Assembly: GCA_017555105.1 (NCBI GenBank)
Contig: JAFZHB010000020.1
Coordinates: 1 to 64,000, forward strand
DNA from: Alistipes sp.
Lineage (GTDB): Bacteria; Bacteroidota; Bacteroidia; Bacteroidales; Rikenellaceae
Direction of reading: 5' to 3'
DNA: 64,000 bases
In this document: positions 7,965 to 17,447 of the stretch, in pieces
How the letters are laid out: every line of letters starts with the position of its first letter
Numbering within the stretch: position 1 is the stretch's first letter
The notes under the pieces: model-generated
The model's database searches: none
The model's input: only the letters and a program-made list of their open reading frames with translations
Told to the model about the DNA's origin: nothing
Translations under genes and position numbers: made by a program

Positions 7965-8777
7965 TTAATTTTTGCGACCCGTAAAGTGGTCCATGGTGTG
8001 GTAGACGCCGAAGAGCTGTCCGAAGAGGAAGTCGAAGATCGGCGTCGGGAAGATGCCTTGCAGCAGGCGTACGATGTGAAAACCCCAGGGTATGCCGCAG
8101 AAGGTGTGGTTGCGCTCAATGGCGCGCAGAATTTTGCGCGAGGTGTTCTCGGGGTCGAGGATCGGCATAAACCAGCGCGACCGCACGCCGTCAAACATAC
8201 CCGTATTGATATAGTAGGGGGCGATCGTAGTGACGTGCACGCGACTCTTGCGCTCCTTAAGCTCCACGCGCAGCGAGTCGGACCATCCGATTACGGCCCA
8301 CTTCGAGGCGGCATAGGCCGACATGCGCGGGTTTGCCAGCAGACCGGCTGCCGAGGCAATGTTACAGATGTGACCCTCGTTGCGTGCGATCATGTCGGGC
8401 ATGATGGCCAGCGCTACCTCCATCGGAGCGAGCGCATTGATTGCCATTGTGCGGTGAATCTCCTCGGAGTTGAGCTGCTCGAAGTAGTTGTTGCTGATCA
8501 CGATGCCGGCGCTATTGATCAGCAGATCCACGCGCCCGAACTCCTGCTTGGTCTTGGCGTAGCCTGCAGCGATAGCTTCGCGGTCGGTGATATCGATACG
8601 CTCGGCAACAACCTTGCCGTAGGCCTTCAGCTCGTCGATTGTGGCGGCGATGTTGCTTTCATTGATGTCCCAAATGATGAGTGCCTCGGCGCCCTTCTGC
8701 AGCGAACGGCGACCCATGATGCGGCCGATGCCCGAAGCTCCGCCTGTGATCAGGACGATTTTCCCTTTAATTTTCAT
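7965..8777 (-). CDS. Classical short-chain dehydrogenase (retinol/17-beta-HSD-like)
   Basis: 270-aa NAD(P)-dependent oxidoreductase. TGGASGIG at residues 11-18 binds the cofactor, NSAG follows near 90, and the catalytic Ser-Tyr-Lys is in SAAGLLANPRMSAYAASK. The C-terminal third is extended and hydrophobic (FHIVRLLQGIFPTPIFDFLFG), as in eukaryotic-type SDRs that act on lipids or steroids at membranes. It lies between a FadL-type porin and an ALDH. An alcohol-to-aldehyde step feeding the ALDH would fit, but this is inference. Confidence 0.85.
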   Translation of the reverse strand: MKIKGKIVLITGGASGIGRIMGRRSLQKGAEALIIWDINESNIAATIDELKAYGKVVAERIDITDREAIAAGYAKTKQEFGRVDLLINSAGIVISNNYFEQLNSEEIHRTMAINALAPMEVALAIMPDMIARNEGHICNIASAAGLLANPRMSAYAASKWAVIGWSDSLRVELKERKSRVHVTTIAPYYINTGMFDGVRSRWFMPILDPENTSRKILRAIERNHTFCGIPWGFHIVRLLQGIFPTPIFDFLFGQLFGVYHTMDHFTGRKN

Positions 8778-8806
8778 TTATGTATGGTTAGGTGCAGATA
8801 CAATAA

Positions 8807-8840
8807 GGGTGCTTGACACCTGATTTGTTGTCAAGCACCC
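8807..8840 (-). terminator. Strong hairpin after the fadL-like gene
   Basis: Perfect 12-bp stem (GGGTGCTTGACA arm at 8807-8818 with 8829-8840, 10-nt loop), 48 nt downstream of the porin stop on the minus strand. Only TTATTGTA follows, so termination may be partial and allow read-through into the SDR-ALDH pair. Confidence 0.55.
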
Positions 8841-8887
8841 CTATGTAAGAACTCTCTATAAGTATTCTCTGATTCTAAACGCTGAGA

Positions 8888-10345
8888 TTAGAACTTGAAA
8901 TCCAGACCCAGACCCCAAGCCATCGAGGTACGGCCGTATACATCCTGGTAGTTACCCAGCTTCGTGCCACCCGAGATTACATCACCCTTCACGGTCAGAT
9001 CCTCGTAGAAGGTAGGCATTACACCTGCGTTCAGACGAATGTGATCCGAGAAGCTGTAAGCTACACCGATAGCCGTCGACCACGAGGGGAGCGAGAAGTT
9101 CATATCCGAGTAGAGCTCCTTCTCCATATCGAGCTGCGTGCGCTGTACACCGCAGCTTACGAGCCACTTCTCGTTGATCTGCCACTCGGCACCCAGCAGG
9201 TACTCCTGCGTGTTGCTCTTAATCGTCTGCGTGAAGCTGTTCTCGGCATCCTTGTCGAAGTACATGTGCCACTCGGCCGAAACCTTTACCGGACCGCACT
9301 GGCGGCTGGCAGCAACTGCCAAGAGGGCGGGCGTCTCCGACTTCACCTTGTCACCGTGCGTGAAGATCGAGTTGATCACGGGATCCTTGGCCGAAACCTC
9401 AGCCGACTCAATCTTGAGCTCGGTATCCATCTTGAACTCATACTTCACCGAAGCAGCCCAAGCACCCTTCTGTGCGTAGAGGGCCAATACCGGGCTGATC
9501 GAGTTGCCGGTCTGCTTTACATCGAGTACATGGTCAGCCGTCTGAGCTGCACCCGTACCAACAGCCGTCATGCCGGCTACGAGCTGCTGACCCTGCGGCG
9601 TAGCGAGGAAAGCCTCACCATAAACTGCTAGTGCTTGCTGCATCTGAGCCTCGAGCTGCGAGTATGCCTGGTTGAATACATTGGCGGCGGGCATCCAGTT
9701 GCCACCGATCTTTACATTCGTGTTCTTCAGGTAACCCTCATAACCGTTCGAGGTGGTGCTGTAGCGGATCATGGCTGCAGCCGACAACCAATCGGTGATG
9801 CGGAACGATACACCGGCATTGAAAGCGAGCGTCATCGACTTACCCTTCAGGTACATGTTCGTCTGGTAGTCCGAAACCGGAGCGATCTGAGCCATAGCGG
9901 TCGGAAGTACCGAGAACATGCGCTCGAACGAAGCAAGACCGTTCTTGTACTCGATCTCACCACCACCACCGTTGACACCCATGCCGAGCATCAGGGCGAA
10001 ACGATCCTTCTTCCAAGTGAGGTGGAAGCTGGGAACTGCGGGCGAGAAAACCTCACCTTTGTACTCGCGCTCGTCGAAACCACCCGGGTAGAGGTCGCCG
10101 TGCTTAGCGAACGACTGGGTCGTACGCGTCTGCATAGCCATCTGGTTGTTGATGCCAAGGTGCCAGCCGTCCTCCATGAAGGCCGTACCTGCGGGGTTGT
10201 TGTACACAGCGTCGGTATCGAGCGTCGTACCGCGTGCGATGTGGCGCAAGAATGCTGCGCTCTGGTTCGAGTTGGTCATCGGACCACCGGCCGTAGCCGT
10301 AGCTACCGTTGCAATAGCAAGCAGAAGAGTAGCGATTTTTTTCAT
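8888..10345 (-). CDS. OmpP1/FadL-family outer-membrane transporter
   Basis: Outer-membrane beta-barrel for hydrophobic substrates, 485 aa from ATG 10345. The start is set by a clear signal peptide (MKKIATLLLAIATVATATA); an in-frame upstream codon would add 25 residues ahead of it and spoil the signal. The mature N-terminus has the FadL-type segment GTTLDTDAVYNNPAGTAFM. The rest alternates barrel-like strands and ends in F (GLGLDFKF), the usual outer-membrane insertion signal. It is followed by SDR and ALDH genes on the same strand, which suggests uptake and oxidation of a lipid-like alcohol or aldehyde. Its leader is about 120 nt if the weak -7 at 10474-10481 is used. Confidence 0.9.
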   Translation of the reverse strand: MKKIATLLLAIATVATATAGGPMTNSNQSAAFLRHIARGTTLDTDAVYNNPAGTAFMEDGWHLGINNQMAMQTRTTQSFAKHGDLYPGGFDEREYKGEVFSPAVPSFHLTWKKDRFALMLGMGVNGGGGEIEYKNGLASFERMFSVLPTAMAQIAPVSDYQTNMYLKGKSMTLAFNAGVSFRITDWLSAAAMIRYSTTSNGYEGYLKNTNVKIGGNWMPAANVFNQAYSQLEAQMQQALAVYGEAFLATPQGQQLVAGMTAVGTGAAQTADHVLDVKQTGNSISPVLALYAQKGAWAASVKYEFKMDTELKIESAEVSAKDPVINSIFTHGDKVKSETPALLAVAASRQCGPVKVSAEWHMYFDKDAENSFTQTIKSNTQEYLLGAEWQINEKWLVSCGVQRTQLDMEKELYSDMNFSLPSWSTAIGVAYSFSDHIRLNAGVMPTFYEDLTVKGDVISGGTKLGNYQDVYGRTSMAWGLGLDFKF

Positions 10346-10726
10346 ACTATAAAGTGTTTGGTTTGTTCTTAATTGATCGACGACTTTTTGGTCGCCCATC
10401 GTTACCTTTAAATTTAACAATTAAATGGTCTAAACGAGCGTGAGCTGAGCCCACTTTTCTCGTTTGTCGGCGGCAAAGTTCGCACTTTTAACCCAAACAG
10501 ACAAATTTAAGTGGTAGATGGAGCTGTTTGAGGGTGAAAATGCGGCTTTTTGGGGCAAAATTTGGCCATGTGGGGCGAAATTCGCCGAACTGCCCATCTT
10601 TTTCGGGGTGATTTTTTGTGCTTTTTCGCTGTTTTTGTGGGTTTAAAAGTTGGTTTTTAGGTGTTGATTGTTTTGGTTGTTTTTCGTTGGTTTCAGTGTG
10701 CCGATTGCCTTTTTTGCGGGCGCTTT
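10346..10726. other. 381-bp spacer between LytTR gene and fadL-like gene
   Basis: No credible gene. On the minus strand a weak promoter may lie at 10505-10474 (TTTG, 20 bp, GAACTTTG, one mismatch in the -7 box). The part at 10612-10700 is nearly free of C on the plus strand, so a minus-strand transcript here is A/C-rich and unstructured. A GCGGGC…GCCCGC inverted repeat overlaps the LytTR stop (about 10715-10736) but is not followed by a T-run on the minus strand. Confidence 0.5.
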
Positions 10727-11596
10727 TCAGGCCCGCTGCTCGGTCATCAGCCAGCGCGTGATGCTCTCGGCGTAGGTCTTCGAGATCGGAATGTCGGGCA
10801 GACCCTCGATACCGAACTCGACAAAGATCCCCTCCTTCTCGCGGCGCAGCACACGCACGCTGTTCAGGTTGATCATGTAGGAGCGGTGGCAGCGCAGGAT
10901 GTTCGTGTTGGCGAACTGCTCGGCTACCTGCTTCAGGGTGGTGCGCACCATCATCTTGCGCAGCGCATCGCCGTTCAGATACCAGACACAGACATAGTTG
11001 TCGGCCGACTCGATCACCAGCAGGTGTTCGCGGCGTACGGATAGCTGCATCTTGCCCTTCTCGTCGAGTACCTGGATGTAGGCTTTTTGGAGTGTATTCT
11101 CGTCCTCCTCGAGTTTTTTCTGGATTGTTTTCAGCTCCTTGACACGCTCCTGCCAGATGAAGTAGATGTAGGTCATCACATAGGGAATCAACAGGATTAA
11201 GATCGTCTTGGTCAGCGTGTTGTAGAAGAGTGAAGTGGGATCTTCCACCTCGCTTGCAAAGACCGACGCGATCGTGTAGATGAGCGTCATGATGAGGATC
11301 TCGCATGCCACCCAGATGATGTAGGTGATGTAGGAAATGGCGCGTCTTTTGGTGTAGGCGGTCATGATCGTGCGCGAGATGGCGGCAACGGCCATGCCGA
11401 TCAGCACGATGCAGAACGAGATGATGTGATTCTTCAGGTTGGACGAGATGTTGAGCCAGGGAAGAATCGTCTCGTCGAGCTGGTTGAAGTCGAGCGGTTG
11501 GTAGATCAGGATGAAGGCCAGCGCGAAGAGCGGGACGAAGAGAACCATCGCAATTTGGTTCTTCTTCTTGTAGATGAACGACGGAATCGGGGTCAT
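10727..11596 (-). CDS. Membrane-bound LytTR-domain transcriptional regulator
   Basis: 289 aa. Four likely membrane helices (about 14-33, 56-76, 88-112, 129-148) are followed by a charged coiled coil (150-180) and a C-terminal LytTR DNA-binding domain (about 182-285). The domain shows FLVIES-like LLVIESADNYV and the signature RCHRSYMINLNSV. There is no receiver domain, so any signal is probably sensed through the membrane part. It is divergent from tamB with about 100 bp between starts. Target genes are unknown; the fadL-like gene downstream is a candidate only by position. Confidence 0.88.
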   Translation of the reverse strand: MTPIPSFIYKKKNQIAMVLFVPLFALAFILIYQPLDFNQLDETILPWLNISSNLKNHIISFCIVLIGMAVAAISRTIMTAYTKRRAISYITYIIWVACEILIMTLIYTIASVFASEVEDPTSLFYNTLTKTILILLIPYVMTYIYFIWQERVKELKTIQKKLEEDENTLQKAYIQVLDEKGKMQLSVRREHLLVIESADNYVCVWYLNGDALRKMMVRTTLKQVAEQFANTNILRCHRSYMINLNSVRVLRREKEGIFVEFGIEGLPDIPISKTYAESITRWLMTEQRA

Positions 11597-11663
11597 ATCG
11601 TTACGCTTTGTAAAATCTTTCGGAAAATGTCTGCTGAAAGCAGACTTATTCCGAAAAATAAAT

Positions 11664-11671
11664 TATCTTTG
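11664..11671 (+). promoter_or_regulatory. -7 box of the tamB operon
   Basis: TATCTTTG, 29 nt before the tamB ATG. No good -33 element at the usual spacing. Confidence 0.5.
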
Positions 11672-11700
11672 CAAATTGTTAAGAATCTAATCAACTTTCG

Positions 11701-14700
11701 ATGCACAAAGTTATAAAAATATTCGGAAAAACCGCGCTCATTCTCGTTTTGTGTGCGCTCTTTCTTCCCTTTGTGCTCTCGTTGTTGCTCTCTGTTCCCC
11801 GCATCCAGAACTATGTTGCCGACCGCGCAGCCCGTTTTGCCACCGAAAAGATCGGTGCTACGGTAGCTGTGGGACGCGTCGATGTGAGCCTGCGTGGCCG
11901 CATCGTGGTGGAGGATTTTTATGTGGAGGACTACCGGCGCGATACGCTGCTTTATGTCCAGCGCTTGGATACCCATCTTCCCAAATTTGGTTTCGGGAAG
12001 GAGGGGCTCTGCTTTAAGGATCCCAAAGCGAGCGGTGTGCGTCTCTATCTGGTGCAGACCGAGCAGGGTGAGATGAACATCCGCCCTGTGGTGCACAGCT
12101 TCTCGGATCCCAACCGCCCGAAGAAGGGGCGCTTCCACCTCGAGTTGCACGATGCCGAGCTGGAGGATATGACCCTCTGCATCCAGCGTCTGAATCGCCG
12201 CAACCCTTCGTTTGGTATCGACTACGGCAACATGCGTTTTGAGGAGTTGGATGCTCAGATGAACCGCTTCGTCATCGACGGTCCGGTGATCCACGCCGAT
12301 ATCGCCTCGCTCTCGATGCGCGAACAGAGCGGTTTTCTTTTGAACAACCTGCAGGGTAAATTCTACCTTACCACCGCAGCTCTCGGATTTGTCGATACGC
12401 GGATGGTGCTGCCCAATTCGGACTTTATGATCCGCGAGTTGGCCATTGTCGGCAACGCGTGGAGCGACTACAAGGAGTATATCTCGCAGGTGGATATGTC
12501 GATTGTGCTCGACGAGGCGCGTGTGGCGACCGACGACATCGCCTGGTTTGCCCCCGGTATGCGCCGCTGGAAGACGCTCTTTAGCGACAGTGATGTGGAG
12601 TTCCACGGCACGGTCGACGACTTCACTACGACGATCCACCGCATGCGTATTGGCCAGAAATCGGCCGTCAAGGCGAGTGGCCGCGTGCAGGGCCTCCCCG
12701 AGGCGAGCACGGCACGCTACGACCTGAAGATTCCTTACCTCGTGACGCAGGCCGATGAGGCGAAGCGCCTGGCGCGCAACATCGCCGGCATAAGCTTCAA
12801 CGGGGAGGTGGGGGAGATCCTCTCCCGCACGGATAAACTGCGCCTCACGGCTCGCTTCAACGGCTCCTTCTCGGAGTTCGCAGCACAGGGTAACCTCACC
12901 TCCTCGGTGGGTTCGGTTGCCTTCGATGCAGGCATCGAGCCACAGGCTGTGGCCGATGCCGAGACAGCCGATGCCCAGCCGCACCGCATGCTCACCGCTT
13001 CGCTGCGTGCTCCGCAGCTGGCGCTGGGTACATTGCTCGACCATGCGCCGCTCTTGGGTACGGCCGCCGTCACGGCGCAGGTGCGTGGCGAGGTGGAGGA
13101 GGGGCTTGATAATGCGCTCCTCTCGGCCAAAGTCGATCAGATGGAGTTCAACGACTACCGCTACGAGGCCTTCTCGTTGATCGGCCGCCTGCAGAAGCGC
13201 GGCTTCGTGGGTCGACTCACCTCGCAGGATCCGAACCTGAAAGTGCAGGTTGATGGTTCGATCGATTGGGTCGACTCCATCCCACGCTACGATATGACGG
13301 CACAGCTGCGCCATATCGACCTCGCAAAGTTGCACTTCAACCGCCGCGACACCCTTTCGCAGCTCTCGACACGCCTGGTGGCGAAGGGAGCAGGTCGCTC
13401 GCTCGACGATCTGAATGGGCGCATTCAGCTGCTCAATACGAAGTATCGCTACAACGATAAGAAAATTGAGGCTCGCAGCGTCTCGATCGAGGGTGATAAT
13501 ACGCCAGATCGTAAGTTTGTGGAGCTGCGCTCCGACTTTGCCGATGCCACCTTCCGCTCGAAGACCGGTTATCAGCGCATCTTCGATTACCTGCGTCGCT
13601 CGGCATGGCGTTACCTGCCGCTGCTGGGAAGCGGTGAGTCGGCCAAATGGCAGCAGCGCGATGGCGCTGCGGTGGCGAACGACTACTCGTTGCTCGATCT
13701 GAAGATCCGTCGCTTCAACCCGATTGCCGATGCTATCTCGCCCGGTCTGCAGGTGGCCGACGGCTCCTCGATGCAGCTCCTCTTCAACCCGGCCAGTGAC
13801 CGCCTGGCACTGCAGCTCCACTCGGAGTACATCGAGCACAGCCGTCTCCTGGCTACGCGCCTCGATGTGAATGCCTCGAACCACAACGACTCGCTGACGC
13901 TCTACGCCTCGGCCGAGGATCTTTACATGGGGCTGTTCCGTCTGCCGCGCTTCTCGTTGGCGGGTGGAGCCAAGCTGGGAAATGTGCAGCTTTCGGCGGG
14001 TTTTGCCGATACGCTGCAGGATGCTTCGGCACGCCTCGGTGTGGAGGCTTCGGTCGATGAGCAGGGCGAGCACGGACGCACGATTCGCTTCAGACTGCTC
14101 CCCTCCTACATCACGCAGGGCAAGGAGATGTGGCAGCTCACGGCCGGTGAGGTTACGCTCGACACGACGCGCCTGGTGGTCGATCGCTTCATGGTGCGCA
14201 ACCGCGACCAGCAACTGCTGTTGGATGGTGTCGCCTCGCGTCGAGCAGGGGATTCGCTGCGCCTGAATCTGCGTAACTTCGAGATCGCCCCCTTTGTGCA
14301 GTTTGCAAGCCGCCTGGGCTACCAGATCACGGGTCGCACGAATGGCGAGGCGCTGATGACCTCGGCCGATGCGGGTACGATCCTGACGGCCGATATTCGC
14401 CTGGACAGCCTCTCGGCCAACAACCGCTATACCGCCCCTTCGCTGCGCCTGAATTCTGTGTGGGACTTCGCGCGCAACCGAGCCGGTGTGGCGCTGACCG
14501 AGTGTGAGGGTGGCGATACGCTGCTGCGTGGTTACTATGCGCCGAAGCATCGTCGCTATGCGGCCCGCATGACGGTTGACACGCTTCCGATGGCACTGCT
14601 CGATCCGCTGCTCGAAGGGGTGATCTCCTCGACGAAGGGTCGTGCCGAGGTAGACCTTCAGCTGCAGGGTGAGGGGCGCAAGGCGGAGCTCTCGGGCGCT

Positions 14701-16305
14701 ATACAGGTGCGCGATCTCAGCACCAAGATCGACTTTACGCAGGTGACCTATACGATGCCTTCGGCCGAGCTGAAGGTGGCGGGCAACCGCTTCCGTGCCT
14801 CGAATGTGCCGATCTACGATAAGGATCAGCATCGAGGTCGCTTCTCGCTTGATCTGGATCTGGGTCACCTCTCGAACATCGCCTACGAGGTGCGTGTCCG
14901 CCCCGAGAAGATGCTCGTGCTGAATACGACCAGCGAGGATAACGAACTCTTCCACGGCCGCCTCTACGCCTCGGGCGATGCTCGCATTGTGGGTAATAAG
15001 GCGGGTGTGCAGATGACGATCACGGGACGCACGGAGGGGCAGTCGAAGTTCTTTATGCCCCTGTCGGATAAGACCAACATCTCGGATGCCGAGTTTGTCA
15101 CCTTTGTCCGTCCGGCGGAGGTGGATACGACGGATATGGTTGCCGAGCGTCGTCGCCGTTTCGAGCGCCGCAACCGCAGCCGCAAGCAGGCGGCCGGTAT
15201 GCAGATCGATCTGGCGCTCGATGTCGAGCCGAATGTCGAGGTGGAGATGATGGTCTCGGGTAGCCCGATCAAGGCGCGCGGCGAGGGTGCACTCAGCATG
15301 CAGATTGAGCCGCATACCAACACCTTCGAGATGTTTGGTGACTACACAATCTCGGAGGGAAGCTACAACTTCTCGCTGCAGAACATCATCTCGAAACACT
15401 TCGTGATCGAGAATGGTTCAATGATGCAGTGGACGGGCGATCCGGTCGATCCGCGCCTGAATATCGATGCGGTCTACAACTTGAAGACCTCCCTGCAGCC
15501 GCTGCTGGAGGGTACGACCGAGAATGTAATCTCCGATCGCTCGGTGCCCGTGGAGTGCCATATCCACATCGGCGAGCGGCTGACCAATCCGGCCATTAGC
15601 TTCGATGTGGTGGTGCCCGACTCCGACCCGGAGACACAGGCGGTGATCTCAACGGCACTCAGTTCGCCAGAGTCGGTCGATATGCAGTTCCTCTACCTGC
15701 TCATCTTTAATAACTTTATGGCCGAGAACAACTTCCAGGCCAACACGAACCTCGGTGCTACGGCTTCGGCTGCCACGGGCTTGGAGTTCCTGACCAACCA
15801 GCTGAGCCGTCTGCTCTCGATGAGCGACTACAACCTGGTGATCCGCTACCGCCCGAAGACCGATGTGACGAGCGATGAGGTCGATTTCGGCCTCTCGAAG
15901 TCGCTCATCAACAACCGCCTGTTGGTGGAGGTGGAGGGTAACTATCTGCTCGATGATAAGCAGGCGGTCAACAATTCGATGTCGAACTTCATGGGCGAGG
16001 CCTATGTGACCTACCTGATCGATCGTTCGGGTGCCTTGAAGTTGAAGATATTTACGCAGACGATCGACCGTTTCGACGAGAACCAGGGTCTGCAGGAGAC
16101 CGGTGTAGGCATCTACTACAAGGAGGACTTCAACAACCTGCACGACCTGGGTCAGCGCATCCGCGACCGCTTCATGAGCAAGCGTCGCCGAGCCCGCCAC
16201 GAGGCGCGTGAGATTGGCGAGGAGATCCCGCATGAGGAGGAGCTGCCGCTGGCCGGCGTTGAACTGCCTCAGGTGGTGCACTCCAACGAATATGAACGAA
16301 GATAA
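11701..16305 (+). CDS. tamB: TamB-family translocation/assembly (lipid-transport) protein
   Basis: 1534 aa, AsmA-like/TamB. A single N-terminal membrane anchor (about 9-31) is followed by a very long region of repeated beta-strand segments, as in the hydrophobic-groove bridge proteins thought to carry phospholipids or assist outer-membrane protein assembly across the periplasm. The C-terminal third is the conserved TamB (DUF490) domain: NTFEMFGDYTISEGSYNFSL, DPRLNIDAVY, SDRSVPVECHIHIG and SSPESVDMQFLYLL. It heads a plus-strand run with exbB, exbD and a TonB-like gene; exbB starts 21 nt after its stop. Length and domain order match Bacteroidota members. The 1268-codon open frame on the opposite strand is an artefact of codon bias. 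Confidence 0.95.
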   Translation: MHKVIKIFGKTALILVLCALFLPFVLSLLLSVPRIQNYVADRAARFATEKIGATVAVGRVDVSLRGRIVVEDFYVEDYRRDTLLYVQRLDTHLPKFGFGKEGLCFKDPKASGVRLYLVQTEQGEMNIRPVVHSFSDPNRPKKGRFHLELHDAELEDMTLCIQRLNRRNPSFGIDYGNMRFEELDAQMNRFVIDGPVIHADIASLSMREQSGFLLNNLQGKFYLTTAALGFVDTRMVLPNSDFMIRELAIVGNAWSDYKEYISQVDMSIVLDEARVATDDIAWFAPGMRRWKTLFSDSDVEFHGTVDDFTTTIHRMRIGQKSAVKASGRVQGLPEASTARYDLKIPYLVTQADEAKRLARNIAGISFNGEVGEILSRTDKLRLTARFNGSFSEFAAQGNLTSSVGSVAFDAGIEPQAVADAETADAQPHRMLTASLRAPQLALGTLLDHAPLLGTAAVTAQVRGEVEEGLDNALLSAKVDQMEFNDYRYEAFSLIGRLQKRGFVGRLTSQDPNLKVQVDGSIDWVDSIPRYDMTAQLRHIDLAKLHFNRRDTLSQLSTRLVAKGAGRSLDDLNGRIQLLNTKYRYNDKKIEARSVSIEGDNTPDRKFVELRSDFADATFRSKTGYQRIFDYLRRSAWRYLPLLGSGESAKWQQRDGAAVANDYSLLDLKIRRFNPIADAISPGLQVADGSSMQLLFNPASDRLALQLHSEYIEHSRLLATRLDVNASNHNDSLTLYASAEDLYMGLFRLPRFSLAGGAKLGNVQLSAGFADTLQDASARLGVEASVDEQGEHGRTIRFRLLPSYITQGKEMWQLTAGEVTLDTTRLVVDRFMVRNRDQQLLLDGVASRRAGDSLRLNLRNFEIAPFVQFASRLGYQITGRTNGEALMTSADAGTILTADIRLDSLSANNRYTAPSLRLNSVWDFARNRAGVALTECEGGDTLLRGYYAPKHRRYAARMTVDTLPMALLDPLLEGVISSTKGRAEVDLQLQGEGRKAELSGAIQVRDLSTKIDFTQVTYTMPSAELKVAGNRFRASNVPIYDKDQHRGRFSLDLDLGHLSNIAYEVRVRPEKMLVLNTTSEDNELFHGRLYASGDARIVGNKAGVQMTITGRTEGQSKFFMPLSDKTNISDAEFVTFVRPAEVDTTDMVAERRRRFERRNRSRKQAAGMQIDLALDVEPNVEVEMMVSGSPIKARGEGALSMQIEPHTNTFEMFGDYTISEGSYNFSLQNIISKHFVIENGSMMQWTGDPVDPRLNIDAVYNLKTSLQPLLEGTTENVISDRSVPVECHIHIGERLTNPAISFDVVVPDSDPETQAVISTALSSPESVDMQFLYLLIFNNFMAENNFQANTNLGATASAATGLEFLTNQLSRLLSMSDYNLVIRYRPKTDVTSDEVDFGLSKSLINNRLLVEVEGNYLLDDKQAVNNSMSNFMGEAYVTYLIDRSGALKLKIFTQTIDRFDENQGLQETGVGIYYKEDFNNLHDLGQRIRDRFMSKRRRARHEAREIGEEIPHEEELPLAGVELPQVVHSNEYERR

Positions 16306-16326
16306 CCAAAAATTGATAAGAAAACT

Positions 16327-17001
16327 ATGATGACTTTTTTGCAGGCTGCCGATGTGGCGGCCATGAGTGAAGGAACCCGCATGGGTTTGTGGGAGCTGTT
16401 TACCAAGGGTGGTTGGCTGATGTGGCCGTTGCTGCTCCTGGGTGGTGTGACGATCTTTATCTTTGTCGAGCGCTATATGCAGATCCGCAAGGCGTCGGTG
16501 CTCGACATTAACTTTATGAACCGTATTCGCGACTACATCTCCGACGGCAAGATGGGTGTGGCGGTCAACCTCTGCAAGAAGACCGATACGCCGATCGCAC
16601 GCATGATCGAGAAGGGCATCGAGCGCATCGGTCGTCCGATGTCGGATGTGCAGACTGCCATTGAGAATGTGGCCAACCTGGAGGTCTCGAAGCTCGAGAA
16701 CGGCCTTCCGTTCCTCGCTACGATTGCCGGTGGTGCGCCGATGATCGGTTTCTTGGGTACGGTACTTGGTATGGTGCAGACCTTCATGGATATGTCGGCT
16801 GCTGGCGGTACGGTAGATCTGGCGCTCCTCTCGAGCGGTATGTATGTGGCCATGGTGACGACCGTGATGGGTCTTCTGGTGGGTATCCCTGCCTACTTTG
16901 GTTACAACTACCTCGTGGCTCGCATCGAGAAGCTCGTCTTCCAGATGGAGGCCAACTCGATCGCCTTCATGGATATCTTGAACCAACCCGCTCAAAAGTA
17001 G
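16327..17001 (+). CDS. exbB: MotA/TolQ/ExbB proton-channel protein
   Basis: 224 aa, inner-membrane proton channel subunit that energises TonB. Three membrane helices lie at about 30-48, 128-152 and 172-194. The conserved segment LPFLATIAGGAPMIGFLGTVLGM sits at the start of helix 2, with TTVMGLLVGIPAYFGYN in helix 3. The start is one of two consecutive ATGs at 16327/16330. It is followed after 6 nt by exbD, so the two are translated together. Confidence 0.95.
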   Translation: MMTFLQAADVAAMSEGTRMGLWELFTKGGWLMWPLLLLGGVTIFIFVERYMQIRKASVLDINFMNRIRDYISDGKMGVAVNLCKKTDTPIARMIEKGIERIGRPMSDVQTAIENVANLEVSKLENGLPFLATIAGGAPMIGFLGTVLGMVQTFMDMSAAGGTVDLALLSSGMYVAMVTTVMGLLVGIPAYFGYNYLVARIEKLVFQMEANSIAFMDILNQPAQK

Positions 17002-17007
17002 TGCTGT

Positions 17008-17415
17008 ATGGCTATTAAACACGGATCAAAAGTTGATAAGAGCTTCTCGTCGTCGTCGATGACCGACCTGATGTTCCTCCTGCTCTTGTTCCTGCTCATT
17101 GCAACCACGCTGATCAACCCCAATGCCTTGAAGCTGATGCTGCCGAAGAGTTCGAATCAGCTCAAGGATAAGGCGATGACGACCGTCTCGATTCAAGATG
17201 CCGGTCGCGGGAAGTATCGCTACTATGTCGAGTTGCAGGAGGTGGGTTCGATCGCCGGTGTCGAGCGAGCCCTGCAGGAGCGTTTGGGCGAGCGCTCGGA
17301 GGCTACGGTCTCGCTGCACGCCGATAAGTCGGTGGTCTGGGACGAGATCATCAAGGTGATGAATGTGGCCAAGCGCAACGGCTATAAGCTCCATGCTGCC
17401 ACCCAGGCGGAATAA
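17008..17415 (+). CDS. exbD: ExbD/TolR-family protein
   Basis: 135 aa. One N-terminal membrane helix (about 18-36) carries the essential proton-pathway aspartate as D20 in MTDLMFLLLLFLLI, followed by a periplasmic domain. It works with the upstream ExbB and the downstream TonB-like protein in the energy-transducing complex. A short spacer (32 nt) precedes the TonB-like gene. Confidence 0.95.
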   Translation: MAIKHGSKVDKSFSSSSMTDLMFLLLLFLLIATTLINPNALKLMLPKSSNQLKDKAMTTVSIQDAGRGKYRYYVELQEVGSIAGVERALQERLGERSEATVSLHADKSVVWDEIIKVMNVAKRNGYKLHAATQAE

Positions 17416-17447
17416 CCAAGATAGAGGCTCTGCGAGCCGCTGCTACG

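Noticed and set aside
10346..10420. Upstream start adding 25 residues to the FadL-like protein
   Set aside because: The extension would precede and destroy the clear signal peptide beginning at ATG 10345.
10488..11306. 272-codon minus-strand frame across the LytTR gene end and spacer
   Set aside because: Out of frame with the LytTR domain gene, Lys/Arg-rich, ends in the A-rich spacer; no family resemblance.
11593..15399. 1268-codon open frame on the minus strand opposite tamB
   Set aside because: It is the shadow of a GC-rich coding strand with strong codon bias: Arg/His/Leu-rich low-complexity protein, no domain, and it overlaps a clear TamB gene.
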